Positions 1 to 10,465 are shown, counted from the first letter of the stretch. The stretch is DNA of 35,097 nt from Bacteroidota bacterium (GCA_022711175.1 JAKLFM010000032.1:1-35097), one strand, 5' to 3'. Numbers and translations: made by a program. The notes: generated by a model not told the origin, from the sequence alone.

Positions 1-383
1 TGCACATCGTAAATACCCCAGGCGTGCCCTGGTGGCTGAAAATACCGCTGCCGCTCATGCCCATTGTTGAATTTATTGGTGTGCTAACAAAGCCATTCGT
101 ATTGATGGTCCGTCTTTTTGCCAACATCACTGCCGGACACATTATCGCATTGGGCTTTATGAGCCTCATCTTTATCTTTGGCGCCATGAAGCCGTGGCTG
201 GGATACGTTGTATCGCCCATCTCGGTAGGGTTTGGAATTTTCATGACATTTCTCGAATTACTGGTGGCCTTCATACAGGCATATGTTTTCACCCTGTTGT
301 CGGCTATCTATTTTGGTATGGCCATCGAAGAGCATCATCATGATGCAGAAAACGATGCCGTACAGGAAACTGCTCATTCCTAG
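1..383 (+). CDS. atpB: ATP synthase F0 subunit a, 3' part
   Basis: The reading frame is open to the left edge, so this is the C-terminal part of the proton-channel subunit a of F-type ATP synthase; the GTG at 24 is internal. The membrane protein forms the half channels beside the c ring. The visible part holds the family signature VRLFANITAGH, whose arginine is the essential stator residue facing the c-ring carboxylate, followed by hydrophobic helices and the conserved AFIQAYVFTLLSAIY segment. A short acidic, histidine-containing tail (EEHHHDAEND) ends the protein. It is first in an atpB-E-F-H-A-G run, 33 bp before atpE. The N-terminus and promoter lie outside the window. Confidence 0.96.
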   Translation, partial: HIVNTPGVPWWLKIPLPLMPIVEFIGVLTKPFVLMVRLFANITAGHIIALGFMSLIFIFGAMKPWLGYVVSPISVGFGIFMTFLELLVAFIQAYVFTLLSAIYFGMAIEEHHHDAENDAVQETAHS

Positions 384-683
<300 letters not shown>

Positions 684-703
684 GGTTACGATCATTCCGC
701 GCT

Positions 704-724
704 ATCCCGGCGATTGGCCGGGAT
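704..724 (+). other. Intercistronic hairpin between atpE and atpF
   Basis: A perfect 8-bp GC-rich inverted repeat (ATCCCGGC, 5-nt loop GATTG, GCCGGGAT) lies in the 82-bp atpE-atpF gap. No T-run follows, so it is unlikely to terminate transcription. A plausible role is to protect the 3' end of the atpE message, since c is needed in many copies per enzyme; that role is inference. Confidence 0.55.
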
Positions 725-765
725 GCCGGAACTGACCGCATTGTGACAAGTTAAATTTCTTGATT

Positions 766-1260
766 ATGGAACTTGTAAAAGTTGATATCGGGCTGCTTTT
801 CTGGATGACACTGTCGTTTGGAACGGTATTGTTTGTCCTGGCCAAATTTGCATGGAAGCCCATCATGAAAGGCATTCACGAACGTGAAGAGTCGATTGAA
901 AAAGCCCTGCATGCTGCTGAAGAAGCAAAAAAGCAAATGCTGCAATTAAAAGCCGGCAACGAAGAGTTGCTTAACCAGGCCAAAGAAGAACGCGATGCCC
1001 TGCTTCGCGATGCCCGCAAACTCAAAGATGCCATTATTGATGAAGCACGCGTTAAAGCTAACGAAGAAGCCCAGCGCATTCTCGAAACTGCACGCGAAAA
1101 CATTCAATATGAAAAGCTCGCGGTTGTTAATGACCTTAAAAACCAGGTTGCTTCCATTTCGATAGAAATCGCTGAGAAAATACTGCAGAAAGAACTGGCC
1201 AACAAGGAAGAACAGCATCTATTGACCAGGAAGCTGATGGATGAAGTAAAAATTAACTGA
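766..1260 (+). CDS. atpF: ATP synthase F0 subunit b
   Basis: The peripheral-stalk subunit: one N-terminal membrane helix (about residues 8-27, in the segment LLFWMTLSFGTVLFVL) and then a long charged alpha-helix rich in E, K and A (about 35-160) that dimerises and binds delta. I start at the ATG at 766, giving 164 residues and the usual MELVKVDIG-type N-terminus; an in-frame TTG two codons upstream is less likely. It lies between atpE and atpH, the normal order. No Shine-Dalgarno sequence is seen, as expected for Bacteroidota. Confidence 0.94.
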   Translation: MELVKVDIGLLFWMTLSFGTVLFVLAKFAWKPIMKGIHEREESIEKALHAAEEAKKQMLQLKAGNEELLNQAKEERDALLRDARKLKDAIIDEARVKANEEAQRILETARENIQYEKLAVVNDLKNQVASISIEIAEKILQKELANKEEQHLLTRKLMDEVKIN

Positions 1261-1292
1261 CAAGATACCGCTTAAACGTTGCTTTCGCATAA

Positions 1293-1850
1293 ATGAGTTT
1301 CACCAAAATAACCGTCCGATACGCTAAAGCCCTTTTCGATCTCGCCCTCGAACAGAATATGCTCGACAGGGTGAAAGATGATATGGCCCTTATCGACACC
1401 GTCTGCCACGAAAACAAAGCATTGGTAAATATGCTTCACAATCCGGTGGTGAGTGCCGAAAAGAAGCAGAAAGTGCTGCATGCAATCTTTTCGGGTAGTA
1501 TCAACAAGCTTAGCCTGAGCTTCCTCGACATTCTTTCGCGCAAGCGCCGCGAACACTATATTGATGGCATAGCCGATGCTTTTGTGAAAATTTACCTGGA
1601 ACATAAAGGAATCGCCACCGCAAAAGTAACCTCAGCCGAACCACTGGTTGATACTGAAAGGAAGACCATACACGGCATACTTTCAAAACTCACCGACAAG
1701 GAAATACAACTTGCCGAGGACATTCGTACTGACATTTTAGGTGGTTTTATTATACAAATGGATGATTACCAGGTAGATCAGAGTGTGGCTACCAAAATCA
1801 AAAATCTGAAGAAAGACTTCGAAAAGAACTTATACGTTAAAGGATTTTAA
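1293..1850 (+). CDS. atpH: ATP synthase F1 subunit delta
   Basis: A 185-residue OSCP/delta subunit, which joins the F1 head to the b stalk. The N-terminus (ITVRYAKALFDLALEQ) is the classic RYA-AL start of the family, and the C-terminal part has the ILGGFIIQMDDYQVDQSV segment typical of the delta C-terminal domain. Length is normal. It starts 32 bp after atpF and ends 12 bp before atpA, consistent with one transcript. Confidence 0.95.
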   Translation: MSFTKITVRYAKALFDLALEQNMLDRVKDDMALIDTVCHENKALVNMLHNPVVSAEKKQKVLHAIFSGSINKLSLSFLDILSRKRREHYIDGIADAFVKIYLEHKGIATAKVTSAEPLVDTERKTIHGILSKLTDKEIQLAEDIRTDILGGFIIQMDDYQVDQSVATKIKNLKKDFEKNLYVKGF

Positions 1851-1862
1851 TAAAGAATTGTT

Positions 1863-3446
1863 ATGGCAGAAATAAAACCCGCCGAAGTTACCGCTATACT
1901 GCGTCAGGAACTGGCCGGTTTCAAAACTGAAGCCGAGGTACAGGAAATAGGGTCGGTGCTGCAGGTTGGCGATGGTATTGCCCGCGTTTACGGCCTTACC
2001 AATGCTCAGAGCGGCGAATTGGTTGAATTTACCAAAACCGGTACCAAAGGAATCGTGCTCAACCTCGAAGAAGACAACGTAGGGGTTGTGCTCCTCGGCG
2101 AATCGAACGATATAAAGGAAGGCGACACTGTAAAGCGCACAAGGCTTATAGCATCGGTGAAGGTTGGCGAAGGCCTTATGGGCCGTGTTATAAATACCAT
2201 CGGCGAACCTATCGACGGCAAAGGTGAAATAAAGGGTGAACTCATCGAAATGCCGCTTGAGCGCAAAGCCCCGGGTGTTATTTTCAGACAGGGAGTTAAC
2301 GAGCCGTTGCAAACAGGCCTAAAGGCTATTGACGCCATGATACCGATCGGCCGCGGACAGCGCGAACTTATCATCGGCGACCGCCAGACCGGTAAATCGG
2401 CTATTGCAGTGGATGCCATTATCAACCAGCGTGAGAATTACCTGAAAGGTAAACCGGTTTATTGCATCTATGTTGCCATAGGCCAGAAAGGTTCCACGGT
2501 TGCCAATATCCAGAAAACCCTCGAAGACCATGGCGCCATGCCATATACGGTCATCGTGATGGCTACAGCTTCCGACCCGGCAGCCATGCAATTTTATGCT
2601 CCTTTTACCGGGGCTGCCATCGGCGAATATTTCCGCGACACCGGAAGGCCTGCACTTGTTATTTACGACGACCTTTCGAAACAAGCCGTTGCTTACCGCG
2701 AAGTTTCCCTGCTGCTGCGCCGTCCGCCCGGACGCGAAGCCTATCCCGGCGACGTTTTCTACCTGCACTCACGCCTTCTCGAACGTGCAGCGAAGATCAT
2801 TCAGAGCGACGAAATCGCAGCCCAGATGAATGACTTGCCTCCGGCACTTAAATCGAAAGTAAAAGGCGGTGGTTCACTAACGGCGCTGCCGGTTATCGAA
2901 ACCCAGGCCGGCGACGTATCGGCGTATATTCCTACCAACGTCATTTCCATTACCGACGGCCAGATATTCCTCGAAACAGGCCTCTTCAACTCAGGGATCC
3001 GCCCGGCCATCAACGTAGGTATTTCGGTGTCGCGTGTGGGAGGGAATGCCCAGATCAAAGCCATGAAAAAGGTAGCCGGCACACTAAAACTTGCCCAGGC
3101 TGAATACCGTGAGCTGGAAGCCTTTTCAAAATTCGGCTCCGACCTTGATGCTGCCACCAAATCCATACTTGAAAAGGGCGCCCGCAATGTCGAGATACTC
3201 AAGCAGTCGCAATATTCACCCATGCCTGTAGAGAAGCAGATTGCCATCATAGCCTGCGGTACACGCGGATTGCTTCAAAAAGTCCCTGTGGCCGCCATTA
3301 AGGATTTCGAAACGGAATTCCTGCACCACCTTGAGTTAAGCCATAAGGAATTGCTGGCTACACTTGCCGAAGGCAAACTCGATGATGAAATACTTGCATC
3401 CATTGATAAAATTGCCGGCGAAGTTGCCAAAAAGTACCAGAAATAA
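1863..3446 (+). CDS. atpA: ATP synthase F1 subunit alpha
   Basis: The 527-residue non-catalytic nucleotide-binding subunit of the F1 head. Visible landmarks are the N-terminal beta-barrel with [11 protein letters not shown] (about 35-44), the Walker A motif GDRQTGKS at 172-179, the [18 protein letters not shown] segment, and the [10 protein letters not shown] motif that supplies the arginine finger to the beta subunit. It is slightly longer than E. coli alpha (513), with the extra residues partly around the segment before [10 protein letters not shown]. It sits in the ATP synthase operon between atpH and atpG. Confidence 0.97.
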   Translation: MAEIKPAEVTAILRQELAGFKTEAEVQEIGSVLQVGDGIARVYGLTNAQSGELVEFTKTGTKGIVLNLEEDNVGVVLLGESNDIKEGDTVKRTRLIASVKVGEGLMGRVINTIGEPIDGKGEIKGELIEMPLERKAPGVIFRQGVNEPLQTGLKAIDAMIPIGRGQRELIIGDRQTGKSAIAVDAIINQRENYLKGKPVYCIYVAIGQKGSTVANIQKTLEDHGAMPYTVIVMATASDPAAMQFYAPFTGAAIGEYFRDTGRPALVIYDDLSKQAVAYREVSLLLRRPPGREAYPGDVFYLHSRLLERAAKIIQSDEIAAQMNDLPPALKSKVKGGGSLTALPVIETQAGDVSAYIPTNVISITDGQIFLETGLFNSGIRPAINVGISVSRVGGNAQIKAMKKVAGTLKLAQAEYRELEAFSKFGSDLDAATKSILEKGARNVEILKQSQYSPMPVEKQIAIIACGTRGLLQKVPVAAIKDFETEFLHHLELSHKELLATLAEGKLDDEILASIDKIAGEVAKKYQK

Positions 3447-3470
3447 ATACGGTTTGAACATCCGATCAGC

Positions 3471-4358
3471 ATGCCAAGTTTAAAAGAAGTACGTATAAGG
3501 ATAGCCTCGGTAAAATCGACGCAGCAAATAACCAGCGCCATGAAAATGGTTGCCGCCTCAAAACTGCGCCGAGCCCAGAATGCCATCCACAAAATGCGGC
3601 CTTATGCCTCCAAACTCAGGGAAATACTGCAAAACCTGTCGGCTAGCATTGGGTCTTCCGAGCAGAGTCCTTATACAACACAGCGTACGCCTGAAAAAGT
3701 GCTGATGATTGTTTTAGCATCGAATCGCGGCCTTTGCGGGGCATTTAATTCAAATATCATCAAAGCTGCTGTTGCCCGCATGCACGAGGTGTGGCCCGAA
3801 CAAGCCGCCGCCGGCAACCTCAAACTGATGACAATAGGGAAGAAGGCCAGTGAATATTTCAGGAAACGCGGATATGACGTGGTTGAAAACCATGATCATA
3901 TCTATGATAACCTTACCTGGGAAAAGGCTTCCGCCATAGCCGACAGCCTTATGAAGGATTTTTCAGCCCGCACTTACGACAGGATCGAGATCGTTTACAA
4001 CCAGTTTAAAAATGCCGCTGTACAGGTATTGAAAGTCGAACAGTTTCTCCCTGTTGAACCAGTTGCTGATGAAAACGCCTCCATGGCAAAATCGCAGGTT
4101 GATTATATTTTTGAACCCTCGAAGGAGCAGATTGTTACCGAACTTATTCCAAAATCGCTGAAGATACAGTTTTACAAAGCATTACTCGATTCGTTCGCTT
4201 CGGAGCACGGCGCCCGCATGACGGCTATGCACCAGGCAACCGATAATGCCAAGGAATTGCTCAAAGAACTCAGCCTCAGTTACAATAAAGCACGCCAGGC
4301 AGCCATCACAGGTGAAATTCTAGAAATTGTAGGCGGTGCCGAAGCGCTGAAAGGTTAA
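3471..4358 (+). CDS. atpG: ATP synthase F1 subunit gamma
   Basis: The 295-residue central rotor shaft. The N-terminal helix has the family pattern IRIASVKSTQQITSAMKMVA and the C-terminal helix ends in ITGEILEIVGGAEAL, both conserved rotor segments that run up into the alpha/beta ring. The middle Rossmann-like domain begins near the LASNRGLCGAFN motif. It is the last gene of the run and is followed 22 bp later by a terminator, so beta (atpD) and epsilon (atpC) must be encoded elsewhere, probably upstream as in other Bacteroidota. Confidence 0.96.
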   Translation: MPSLKEVRIRIASVKSTQQITSAMKMVAASKLRRAQNAIHKMRPYASKLREILQNLSASIGSSEQSPYTTQRTPEKVLMIVLASNRGLCGAFNSNIIKAAVARMHEVWPEQAAAGNLKLMTIGKKASEYFRKRGYDVVENHDHIYDNLTWEKASAIADSLMKDFSARTYDRIEIVYNQFKNAAVQVLKVEQFLPVEPVADENASMAKSQVDYIFEPSKEQIVTELIPKSLKIQFYKALLDSFASEHGARMTAMHQATDNAKELLKELSLSYNKARQAAITGEILEIVGGAEALKG

Positions 4359-4380
4359 CAAATCCGAGAACAAAATCAGA

Positions 4381-4415
4381 AAGCGGGATCAGTGATCGCC
4401 GCTTTTATTTTTTAT
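4381..4415 (+). terminator. Intrinsic terminator of the atp operon
   Basis: AAGCGG and CCGCTT form the outer stem, with inner GATC/GATC pairing around a 3-nt loop and one unpaired G. The run TTTTATTTTTT follows directly. It lies 22 bp after the atpG stop codon and before a convergent gene. Confidence 0.75.
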
Positions 4416-4473
4416 TCGCTTTTTAAGTCAGGAAAGCTGAATGTTTATTAAGCAGTAGTTGAAAATCACCCAC

Positions 4474-5109
4474 TTATTTTCTGCCAAAGTCAGCCGGTAT
4501 TTCGCCCCAGGCGCGGGTTTCCCATTTCAGCAGCTTGTTGTCGTAACCATTGGCATGCAGCCAGTCGATGGCTTTATCCACGATAATGAAAAGTTCATCG
4601 TTCCGGGCGTTGCGTTCGAGGCCGGTGTTGATTTTTTTCTGTTTCACCCATTTTATTCCGTTGCGCGAATCGGAATAAAGAGGTATGGTCAGGCCTTTCT
4701 GTTTGAGCCATGCCAAACCTGTAACAATGGCCAGGAATTCGCCGATATTGGTTGTACCTTCGGCAAACGGACCGCGACGAAAAACCTCTTCACCTGTTGC
4801 CGTCAACACACCCCGGTATTCCAAAATACCCGGATTGCCGCTGCATGCTGCATCCACGCACAGGCTTTCCTTTTCAGGCAAACCAAATAATCCTTGCATT
4901 GTTAAATCAACCGGTTTTGCTTTCTGTTTACCCGAATAATCGTTGGCATTGCCATTGAAAGCCGAAAGTGCATCCTCATAGGTTGTAAAACTCATATAGC
5001 GTGCCCCTGTATAGCCCTCAACCTGTTTGCGGCAATCATCCCACGTATTGTAAATACCGGGTTGAAGGCCGTTCCATACCACATAATACTTCGGAGATTT
5101 CTTTTTCAT
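4474..5109 (-). CDS. Ribonuclease H with N-terminal viroplasmin domain
   Basis: A two-domain RNase HI-type nuclease, which cuts the RNA strand of RNA-DNA hybrids. Residues about 6-52 form a viroplasmin/caulimovirus-type hybrid-binding domain (YYVVWNGLQPGIYNTW ... YMSFTTYEDALSAF). The RNase H fold follows from about 82, with the four acidic residues visible: D86 (in VDAACSGNPG), E124 (NIGEFLAI), D147 (LYSDSRNG) and D207 (PADFGRK). I chose the ATG at 5109, giving 211 residues starting MKKKSPKYY; an in-frame TTG at 5130 would add seven poorly fitting residues. It stands alone, convergent with atpG and divergent from the BACON gene. Confidence 0.92.
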   Translation of the reverse strand: MKKKSPKYYVVWNGLQPGIYNTWDDCRKQVEGYTGARYMSFTTYEDALSAFNGNANDYSGKQKAKPVDLTMQGLFGLPEKESLCVDAACSGNPGILEYRGVLTATGEEVFRRGPFAEGTTNIGEFLAIVTGLAWLKQKGLTIPLYSDSRNGIKWVKQKKINTGLERNARNDELFIIVDKAIDWLHANGYDNKLLKWETRAWGEIPADFGRK

Positions 5110-5294
5110 GGTTCGCGAAATTACGAACAAACCATGATCGATAAATTGTTCTAAAGAAAATCATAAAATGTCCGGATGCAAAAGATTGCTGTTATATATT
5201 CATTGCCAATACCGGGTGATTTTGCCGGTTTTCGTAAATTAGCCTGCTTTACTGCAACTTAACTTTTACAGAATGAAATCTTAATACTAATCCG

Positions 5295-8200
5295 ATGAAC
5301 CTCAAACCTTTACTGATTACATTGTTGCTTATATCAACCGGAATCATCTTAAGAGCACAGGATATGCCCGTGAAACCCTCACATATCGGGTCAGGTGTAT
5401 TTCTGGGCGAAACACCGCCACTGCGAGATATGCCTGTGCTCACAGCTGAGGAATACAATGCCATGGTTGCAAAGGCAGAATATAAAGTACTTAACCGCAA
5501 GCTCAAAAACCGCTATTATCCATATGAAGCCACTGCTTTGCCCAAGGGTCCCGATCCTGTTTGGCAAAAAGGCATGGGTGATGGTGCTTACCCTAAATCA
5601 CCGATTGTAAACTTCGCAGGGCAAACATCGCCATACTATCCGCCCGACTGCAACGGTACGGCAGGGCCAAATCATTATATGCAAACGGTGAATACAACTT
5701 ATGCTATCTATAGCAAAACAGGCACTCTGCTGGCCGGCCCTACCAACATGAATTTGCTGTTCTCGGGTACGACAGGTTCAAGCTGCAACGATGGCGACCC
5801 GCTTATCCAGTATGATGAACAAGCCGACCGCTGGCTTGCCGTTGAATTCTCGTTATGCGGATCAAACGACTATATGCTTGTGGCTGTATCAACTACCAAC
5901 GATCCGACCGGAACCTGGAACAAATACTCTTTCGATGTTGCCGATACGCCGGATTATGAAAAATTTGGCATATGGCAGGATGGCTATTACATGGGGTCAA
6001 ACAACAGCACAGGCAATGATATTTACGTTTTCCAGCGTTCAGTAATGCTCGCAGGCGGAGCATCACCACTCATGGTAGGTTTTAATAATCCCTACAGGCC
6101 AACTTCAATTGACGGGTTTATGTGCGTACCGCCGGTTGATAACGACGGCGCTTTTGCACCTGCCGGCAGCCCGGGACTGTTTATTGCCATGAACGATGAC
6201 GCCATCGGCGGCGGCAGCGATCAGCTATGGATTTATGAACTCGATGTAGATTGGACAAACACTGCAGCTTCTACCTTTACGCGCACACAGCAAATTGATG
6301 TTGCTGCTTTCGACAGCAATTTCGGCAACAACTGGACAAACATTAAACAACCCGGAACCACACAGGAATTGGATGCCATTCCCCAGGTAATCATGAATGT
6401 TCCGCAGTACCGGAATTTCGGATCGTACCAAACCATTGTATGCTGCCATACTGTTGATGTGGATGCAACCGATCATGCCGGAATTCGCTGGTATGAGTTG
6501 CGCAGAACCACAGGCAACTGGTCAGTAAGGCAACAGGGAACCTATGCTCCGGATGCGCACTCGCGCTGGATGGGCAGTATTATGCTCAATGCAAACAATA
6601 AGATCGCACTTGGTTATTCGGTTTCGAGCGCTACGGTATATCCCAGTATCCGCTATACCGGCCAGTCGGCAGGAGCATATGCTACCGGTGCAGGAGTACT
6701 CGATGTACCAGAGGAAAGCATCCAGGCAGGTGCAAACTCACAAACCGGTGCCGAACGCTGGGGCGATTATGCTCTTATGTCAGTAGATCCGACAGATAAC
6801 GAAACATTTTGGTTTACTACCGAGTATATTGGAAGTGGTGGAACCAGGCTTTCAAAAATAGCCTCATTCAAAATAGGAAACAGCCCAACGGCTATCACCC
6901 AGGCTGCTACATCAGTGACCGGAAGTTCGGCGGTGTTAAACGGTACAGTAAACCCTAACGGATTAGCAACATCGTATTATTTCCAGTGGGGTACCTCCAC
7001 AAGTTATGGAAACACAACCTCAACACAGTCAGCAGGGTCAGGTACATCGAATGTGGCTGTAAATGCGCCCATTTCTGGCCTCTCAGGAGGCACGACCTAT
7101 CACTTCCGGCTTGTGGCCACCAATTCCGACGGAACTACCAATGGCAGTGACCTTACTTTTACCCCGGGTGCAGCTTCGGTAACCACAACAGCGGCCACTG
7201 CTATTACCACAACAACTGCCACAACCGGCGGCAATGTTATTACTGACGGCGGTTACACTGTTACAGCACGTGGTGTTTGCTGGGGAACTTCGACTAATCC
7301 CGACATTACAGGCAGTCACACTACTGATGGTGCCGGCACCGGTACATTTACCAGTACACTCACAGGGCTTAGCTCAAATACTACTTATCATATCAGGGCA
7401 TATGCTACGAATAGCAACGGAACTTTTTACGGAGAGGATCTGCAGTTTACCACCCTGTGCGGGATAATCACCTTGTTCCCGTATAACGAAGGTTTTGAGA
7501 ACGGTGGCATAATTCCATCATGCTGGTCACAGACCTATGTGACAGGTACTCTTAACTGGACTTACCAGGCCGGGGGGCAGTCAGGGCATCCGGCAGCAGC
7601 ACATACCGGAAGTTATAATGCATTCCTGTATAAGAATTCCAGTACAGCATCAGTGACGAAACTCATTACACCGCCAATGAACCTGGCCTCTCTGATGAAT
7701 CCTCAGCTAACATTCTGGCACACCCAGGCACTCTGGAGCCCTGATCAGGATGAACTCAGGGTTTATTACCGGACATCAGCCGCCGGTACCTGGACGCTGC
7801 TGGCTACCTACACATCTAATATCACTGCCTGGACACAGGAAACACTCAGCCTCCCAAATGGCACCAATGATTATTACATCGCCTTTGAAGGCACTGCCAA
7901 ATATGGCTATGGTGTTTGTATTGACGATATAACAGTTAGCGGTACCGGCCAGACACTTACCGTTACTCCTTCAAACCAGAATGTTACTTACCCTGCCGGA
8001 TCAACCAGCTTTTCGGTAACCTCAAACTCATCATGGACAGTTACGAGCGATGCAGCATGGTGTACAGTCACACCTTCAGGCATCGGAAACGGCACTATCA
8101 CAGCCAATTATACTCAGAATACCGGTGCTGCAGTGCGTGTTGCCAACATCACGGTTACCGTTTCAGGGCTAACTCCGGTTGTGGTGACGGTTACTCAAGC

Positions 8201-10304
8201 CGGTAATGTTGCCCCAACTTTAACGGTCACTCCTTCGAACCAGAATGTAACCGCGCCTGCAGGAACTACCAGTTTCACTGTTGTCTCGAACTCGGCATGG
8301 ACGGTATCGAGCAATGCTGCATGGTGCTCGGTTACATCAGGAGGAACGGGCAACGGAACCATTAATGCAAACTTTACTGAAAATACGCTGCTCAGTCAGC
8401 GCATTGCGACAATCACCGTAACGGTGACCGGCCTTGCACCCGTTACTGTCACAGTAACACAAGCCGCGGCCTTACCATCACTCACAGTTACTCCTGCTAA
8501 CCAGAATGTAAGTTCAGCAGCAGGAAATACTTCTTTTGCAGTGACTTCCAATTCATCTTGGACGGTCATAAGCAGCGATGCATGGTGCACCGTTACTCCT
8601 TCGGGCACAGGCAATGGCAATATTCTGGCTGCATTTACACAAAATACTTCCCTCAACTCAAGGGTCGCATCCATCACAGTCACGGTTGCCGGTATCAGCC
8701 CGGTGACGGTAACAGTAACCCAATCAGGAGTTTCGCCTACTTTAACCGTCACTCCATCGAATCAGAACGTGGCTTACACAGCCGGCAATACCTCCTTTGC
8801 AGTGACATCCAATTCGGCATGGACAGTATCAAGCAATGTCAACTGGTGTACGGTTACTCCCTCGGGAACAGGCAATGGCACCATAACTGCCACTGTTACT
8901 CAAAATCCTGATCTTACATCGCGAATTGCAACCATCACCGTCACAGTAGCAGGGATAACACCTGTTTCAGTTACAGTAACACAAGCCGGAGCTCCGCCAA
9001 CACTCAGTGTGTCACCACAAAATCTTATTGTTACATCCGACCCGGGAAGCGGTGATTTTATGGTCACTTCCAACTCTGCCTGGACTGCAGCCAGTAACCA
9101 GGTTTGGTGTACAGTAACTCCATCAGGAACAGGTAATGGAATTTTGACAGCTACTTTTACCGAGAACTTTGCGAATAGCCCGCGAAATGCTACCATTACA
9201 GTATCGGTTGCCGGCATCAGTCCGGTTGCTGTAACGCTTACCCAGTCGGCAGCGGCGCCGGTGCTTAAGGTCACGCCTGAAGAGTCATATGTTTCGTACG
9301 AAGCAGGAAGCGTTCCGCTGTACGTTTATTCCAATATCAATTGGACGGCTGTCAGTAATGCATCGTGGTGCACTGTTACCTCTTCAGGTTCCGGCAACCT
9401 GGTGGTAAACGCTCAGTACTCTGCTAATCCCGAAATTTCGCCACGTACGGCTGAAATCACATTTATGGGATCAGGCGTTGCACCGGTGGCAGTTACCATT
9501 TACCAGTCGGCAGGCTTACCTGTGGTACAGGTGACGCCGGCAAACCAAAATATCGCTTATACCGGCGGAAATGCGCAGTTCGATGTGGCTTCGAATGCAT
9601 CCTGGGTAGCTACAAGCGATGCAGCATGGTGTACCGTGAATGCTTCGGGAACCGGTAGCGGGATTGTTGATGCCGCTGTTGCCGAGAACACCATCCCGGT
9701 TGAAAGAGTAGCAACTATCACCGTCACCGTTCCGGGCACCACCCCGGCCATTGTTACCGTTACCCAGGAAGCTGCACCTGTAATAATGGAGGTGAATCCT
9801 CCTGTTCAATATGTCACTGCTGTCGCCGGTACTACCAACTTCACGGTTGCTTCCAATATTGCCTGGGTGGCAGTTTCTGACGCTCCATGGTGTACGGTCA
9901 CACCCGCAGGAAATGGTAATGGGACCGTAACCGCTGTTTACGAAGAGAACGTTTCGGTGGTATCGAGGCTCGCTAATGTTACAATTACCGGAAATGGAGC
10001 TACACCGCAAACCGTACAGGTAATTCAGGAGCCCTCGCAGGTTTCCCTGATCGAAATCCCATACGAAGGGATTTCGGTTTTCCCAAATCCAACTTCAGGT
10101 GTTATTACCCTTGGACCGGTCGCAGCCGGCATCAATAACTTTGATGTTGAAATTGTTAACCTCGACGGACAAACGGTTTACGCAGGCAATTGTGCCGGTA
10201 AATCATATTACAAATTCGACCTGACAAAACTGCCCAAAGGTTGTTATATACTCCGGTTCAGAATCAGAGAAGTCAATGTAACGTATAAAGTTGTTCTCAG
10301 ATAG
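5295..10304 (+). CDS. T9SS-secreted protein with FN3-like, MAM-like and eight BACON repeats
   Basis: A 1669-residue secreted protein. Residues 1-22 are a signal peptide ending in RAQ. About 30-525 look like a beta-propeller-type region with many aspartate/asparagine-rich loops and GW/WY aromatic motifs. Two fibronectin type III-like segments follow (about 528-620 and 626-715), then a MAM/cleaved-adhesin-like jelly-roll (about 720-880, starting PYNEGFENG and ending YGVCIDDITVSG). About 885-1585 hold eight tandem BACON domains of roughly 85 residues, each with an SNxxW strand and a WC[TS]V strand. Residues about 1590-1669 (ISVFPNPTSGVITL ... YKVVLR) are a type A T9SS sorting domain, so the mature protein is expected on the cell surface or released. 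BACON domains are proposed to bind glycans or mucin; the substrate here is unknown. It is a single-gene unit. Confidence 0.9.
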   Translation: MNLKPLLITLLLISTGIILRAQDMPVKPSHIGSGVFLGETPPLRDMPVLTAEEYNAMVAKAEYKVLNRKLKNRYYPYEATALPKGPDPVWQKGMGDGAYPKSPIVNFAGQTSPYYPPDCNGTAGPNHYMQTVNTTYAIYSKTGTLLAGPTNMNLLFSGTTGSSCNDGDPLIQYDEQADRWLAVEFSLCGSNDYMLVAVSTTNDPTGTWNKYSFDVADTPDYEKFGIWQDGYYMGSNNSTGNDIYVFQRSVMLAGGASPLMVGFNNPYRPTSIDGFMCVPPVDNDGAFAPAGSPGLFIAMNDDAIGGGSDQLWIYELDVDWTNTAASTFTRTQQIDVAAFDSNFGNNWTNIKQPGTTQELDAIPQVIMNVPQYRNFGSYQTIVCCHTVDVDATDHAGIRWYELRRTTGNWSVRQQGTYAPDAHSRWMGSIMLNANNKIALGYSVSSATVYPSIRYTGQSAGAYATGAGVLDVPEESIQAGANSQTGAERWGDYALMSVDPTDNETFWFTTEYIGSGGTRLSKIASFKIGNSPTAITQAATSVTGSSAVLNGTVNPNGLATSYYFQWGTSTSYGNTTSTQSAGSGTSNVAVNAPISGLSGGTTYHFRLVATNSDGTTNGSDLTFTPGAASVTTTAATAITTTTATTGGNVITDGGYTVTARGVCWGTSTNPDITGSHTTDGAGTGTFTSTLTGLSSNTTYHIRAYATNSNGTFYGEDLQFTTLCGIITLFPYNEGFENGGIIPSCWSQTYVTGTLNWTYQAGGQSGHPAAAHTGSYNAFLYKNSSTASVTKLITPPMNLASLMNPQLTFWHTQALWSPDQDELRVYYRTSAAGTWTLLATYTSNITAWTQETLSLPNGTNDYYIAFEGTAKYGYGVCIDDITVSGTGQTLTVTPSNQNVTYPAGSTSFSVTSNSSWTVTSDAAWCTVTPSGIGNGTITANYTQNTGAAVRVANITVTVSGLTPVVVTVTQAGNVAPTLTVTPSNQNVTAPAGTTSFTVVSNSAWTVSSNAAWCSVTSGGTGNGTINANFTENTLLSQRIATITVTVTGLAPVTVTVTQAAALPSLTVTPANQNVSSAAGNTSFAVTSNSSWTVISSDAWCTVTPSGTGNGNILAAFTQNTSLNSRVASITVTVAGISPVTVTVTQSGVSPTLTVTPSNQNVAYTAGNTSFAVTSNSAWTVSSNVNWCTVTPSGTGNGTITATVTQNPDLTSRIATITVTVAGITPVSVTVTQAGAPPTLSVSPQNLIVTSDPGSGDFMVTSNSAWTAASNQVWCTVTPSGTGNGILTATFTENFANSPRNATITVSVAGISPVAVTLTQSAAAPVLKVTPEESYVSYEAGSVPLYVYSNINWTAVSNASWCTVTSSGSGNLVVNAQYSANPEISPRTAEITFMGSGVAPVAVTIYQSAGLPVVQVTPANQNIAYTGGNAQFDVASNASWVATSDAAWCTVNASGTGSGIVDAAVAENTIPVERVATITVTVPGTTPAIVTVTQEAAPVIMEVNPPVQYVTAVAGTTNFTVASNIAWVAVSDAPWCTVTPAGNGNGTVTAVYEENVSVVSRLANVTITGNGATPQTVQVIQEPSQVSLIEIPYEGISVFPNPTSGVITLGPVAAGINNFDVEIVNLDGQTVYAGNCAGKSYYKFDLTKLPKGCYILRFRIREVNVTYKVVLR
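7949..10050 (+). repeat. Eight tandem BACON-encoding repeats (about 255 bp each)
   Basis: Repeats begin near 7949, 8213, 8474, 8735, 8993, 9257, 9518 and 9779, each opening with a codon pattern for L-x-V-x-P-x-x-Q-x-V or a diverged form. The first four are closest to one another; repeats five, six and eight have diverged most. Protein similarity is clearly higher than DNA similarity, because synonymous codons differ between copies. Confidence 0.85.
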
Positions 10305-10465
10305 TACGCTGCTTAACGCAATTGTATAATCAGCACTTTGTCAGGTGGCCGTTTCTCACCCGATCAACGTAGCCGGAAGTGGTTCAGTTCAAACCGTTAA
10401 TACATTTTAATGACCAGTAATAGAATACTTTACGTTGAATAACTAAACATCAGAAGAATAAAGTC

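Noticed and set aside
10305..10465. A promoter or terminator in the gap after the BACON gene
   Set aside because: No stem of useful strength and no TAnnTTTG match; the nearest candidate TACTTTAC fails at the last positions.
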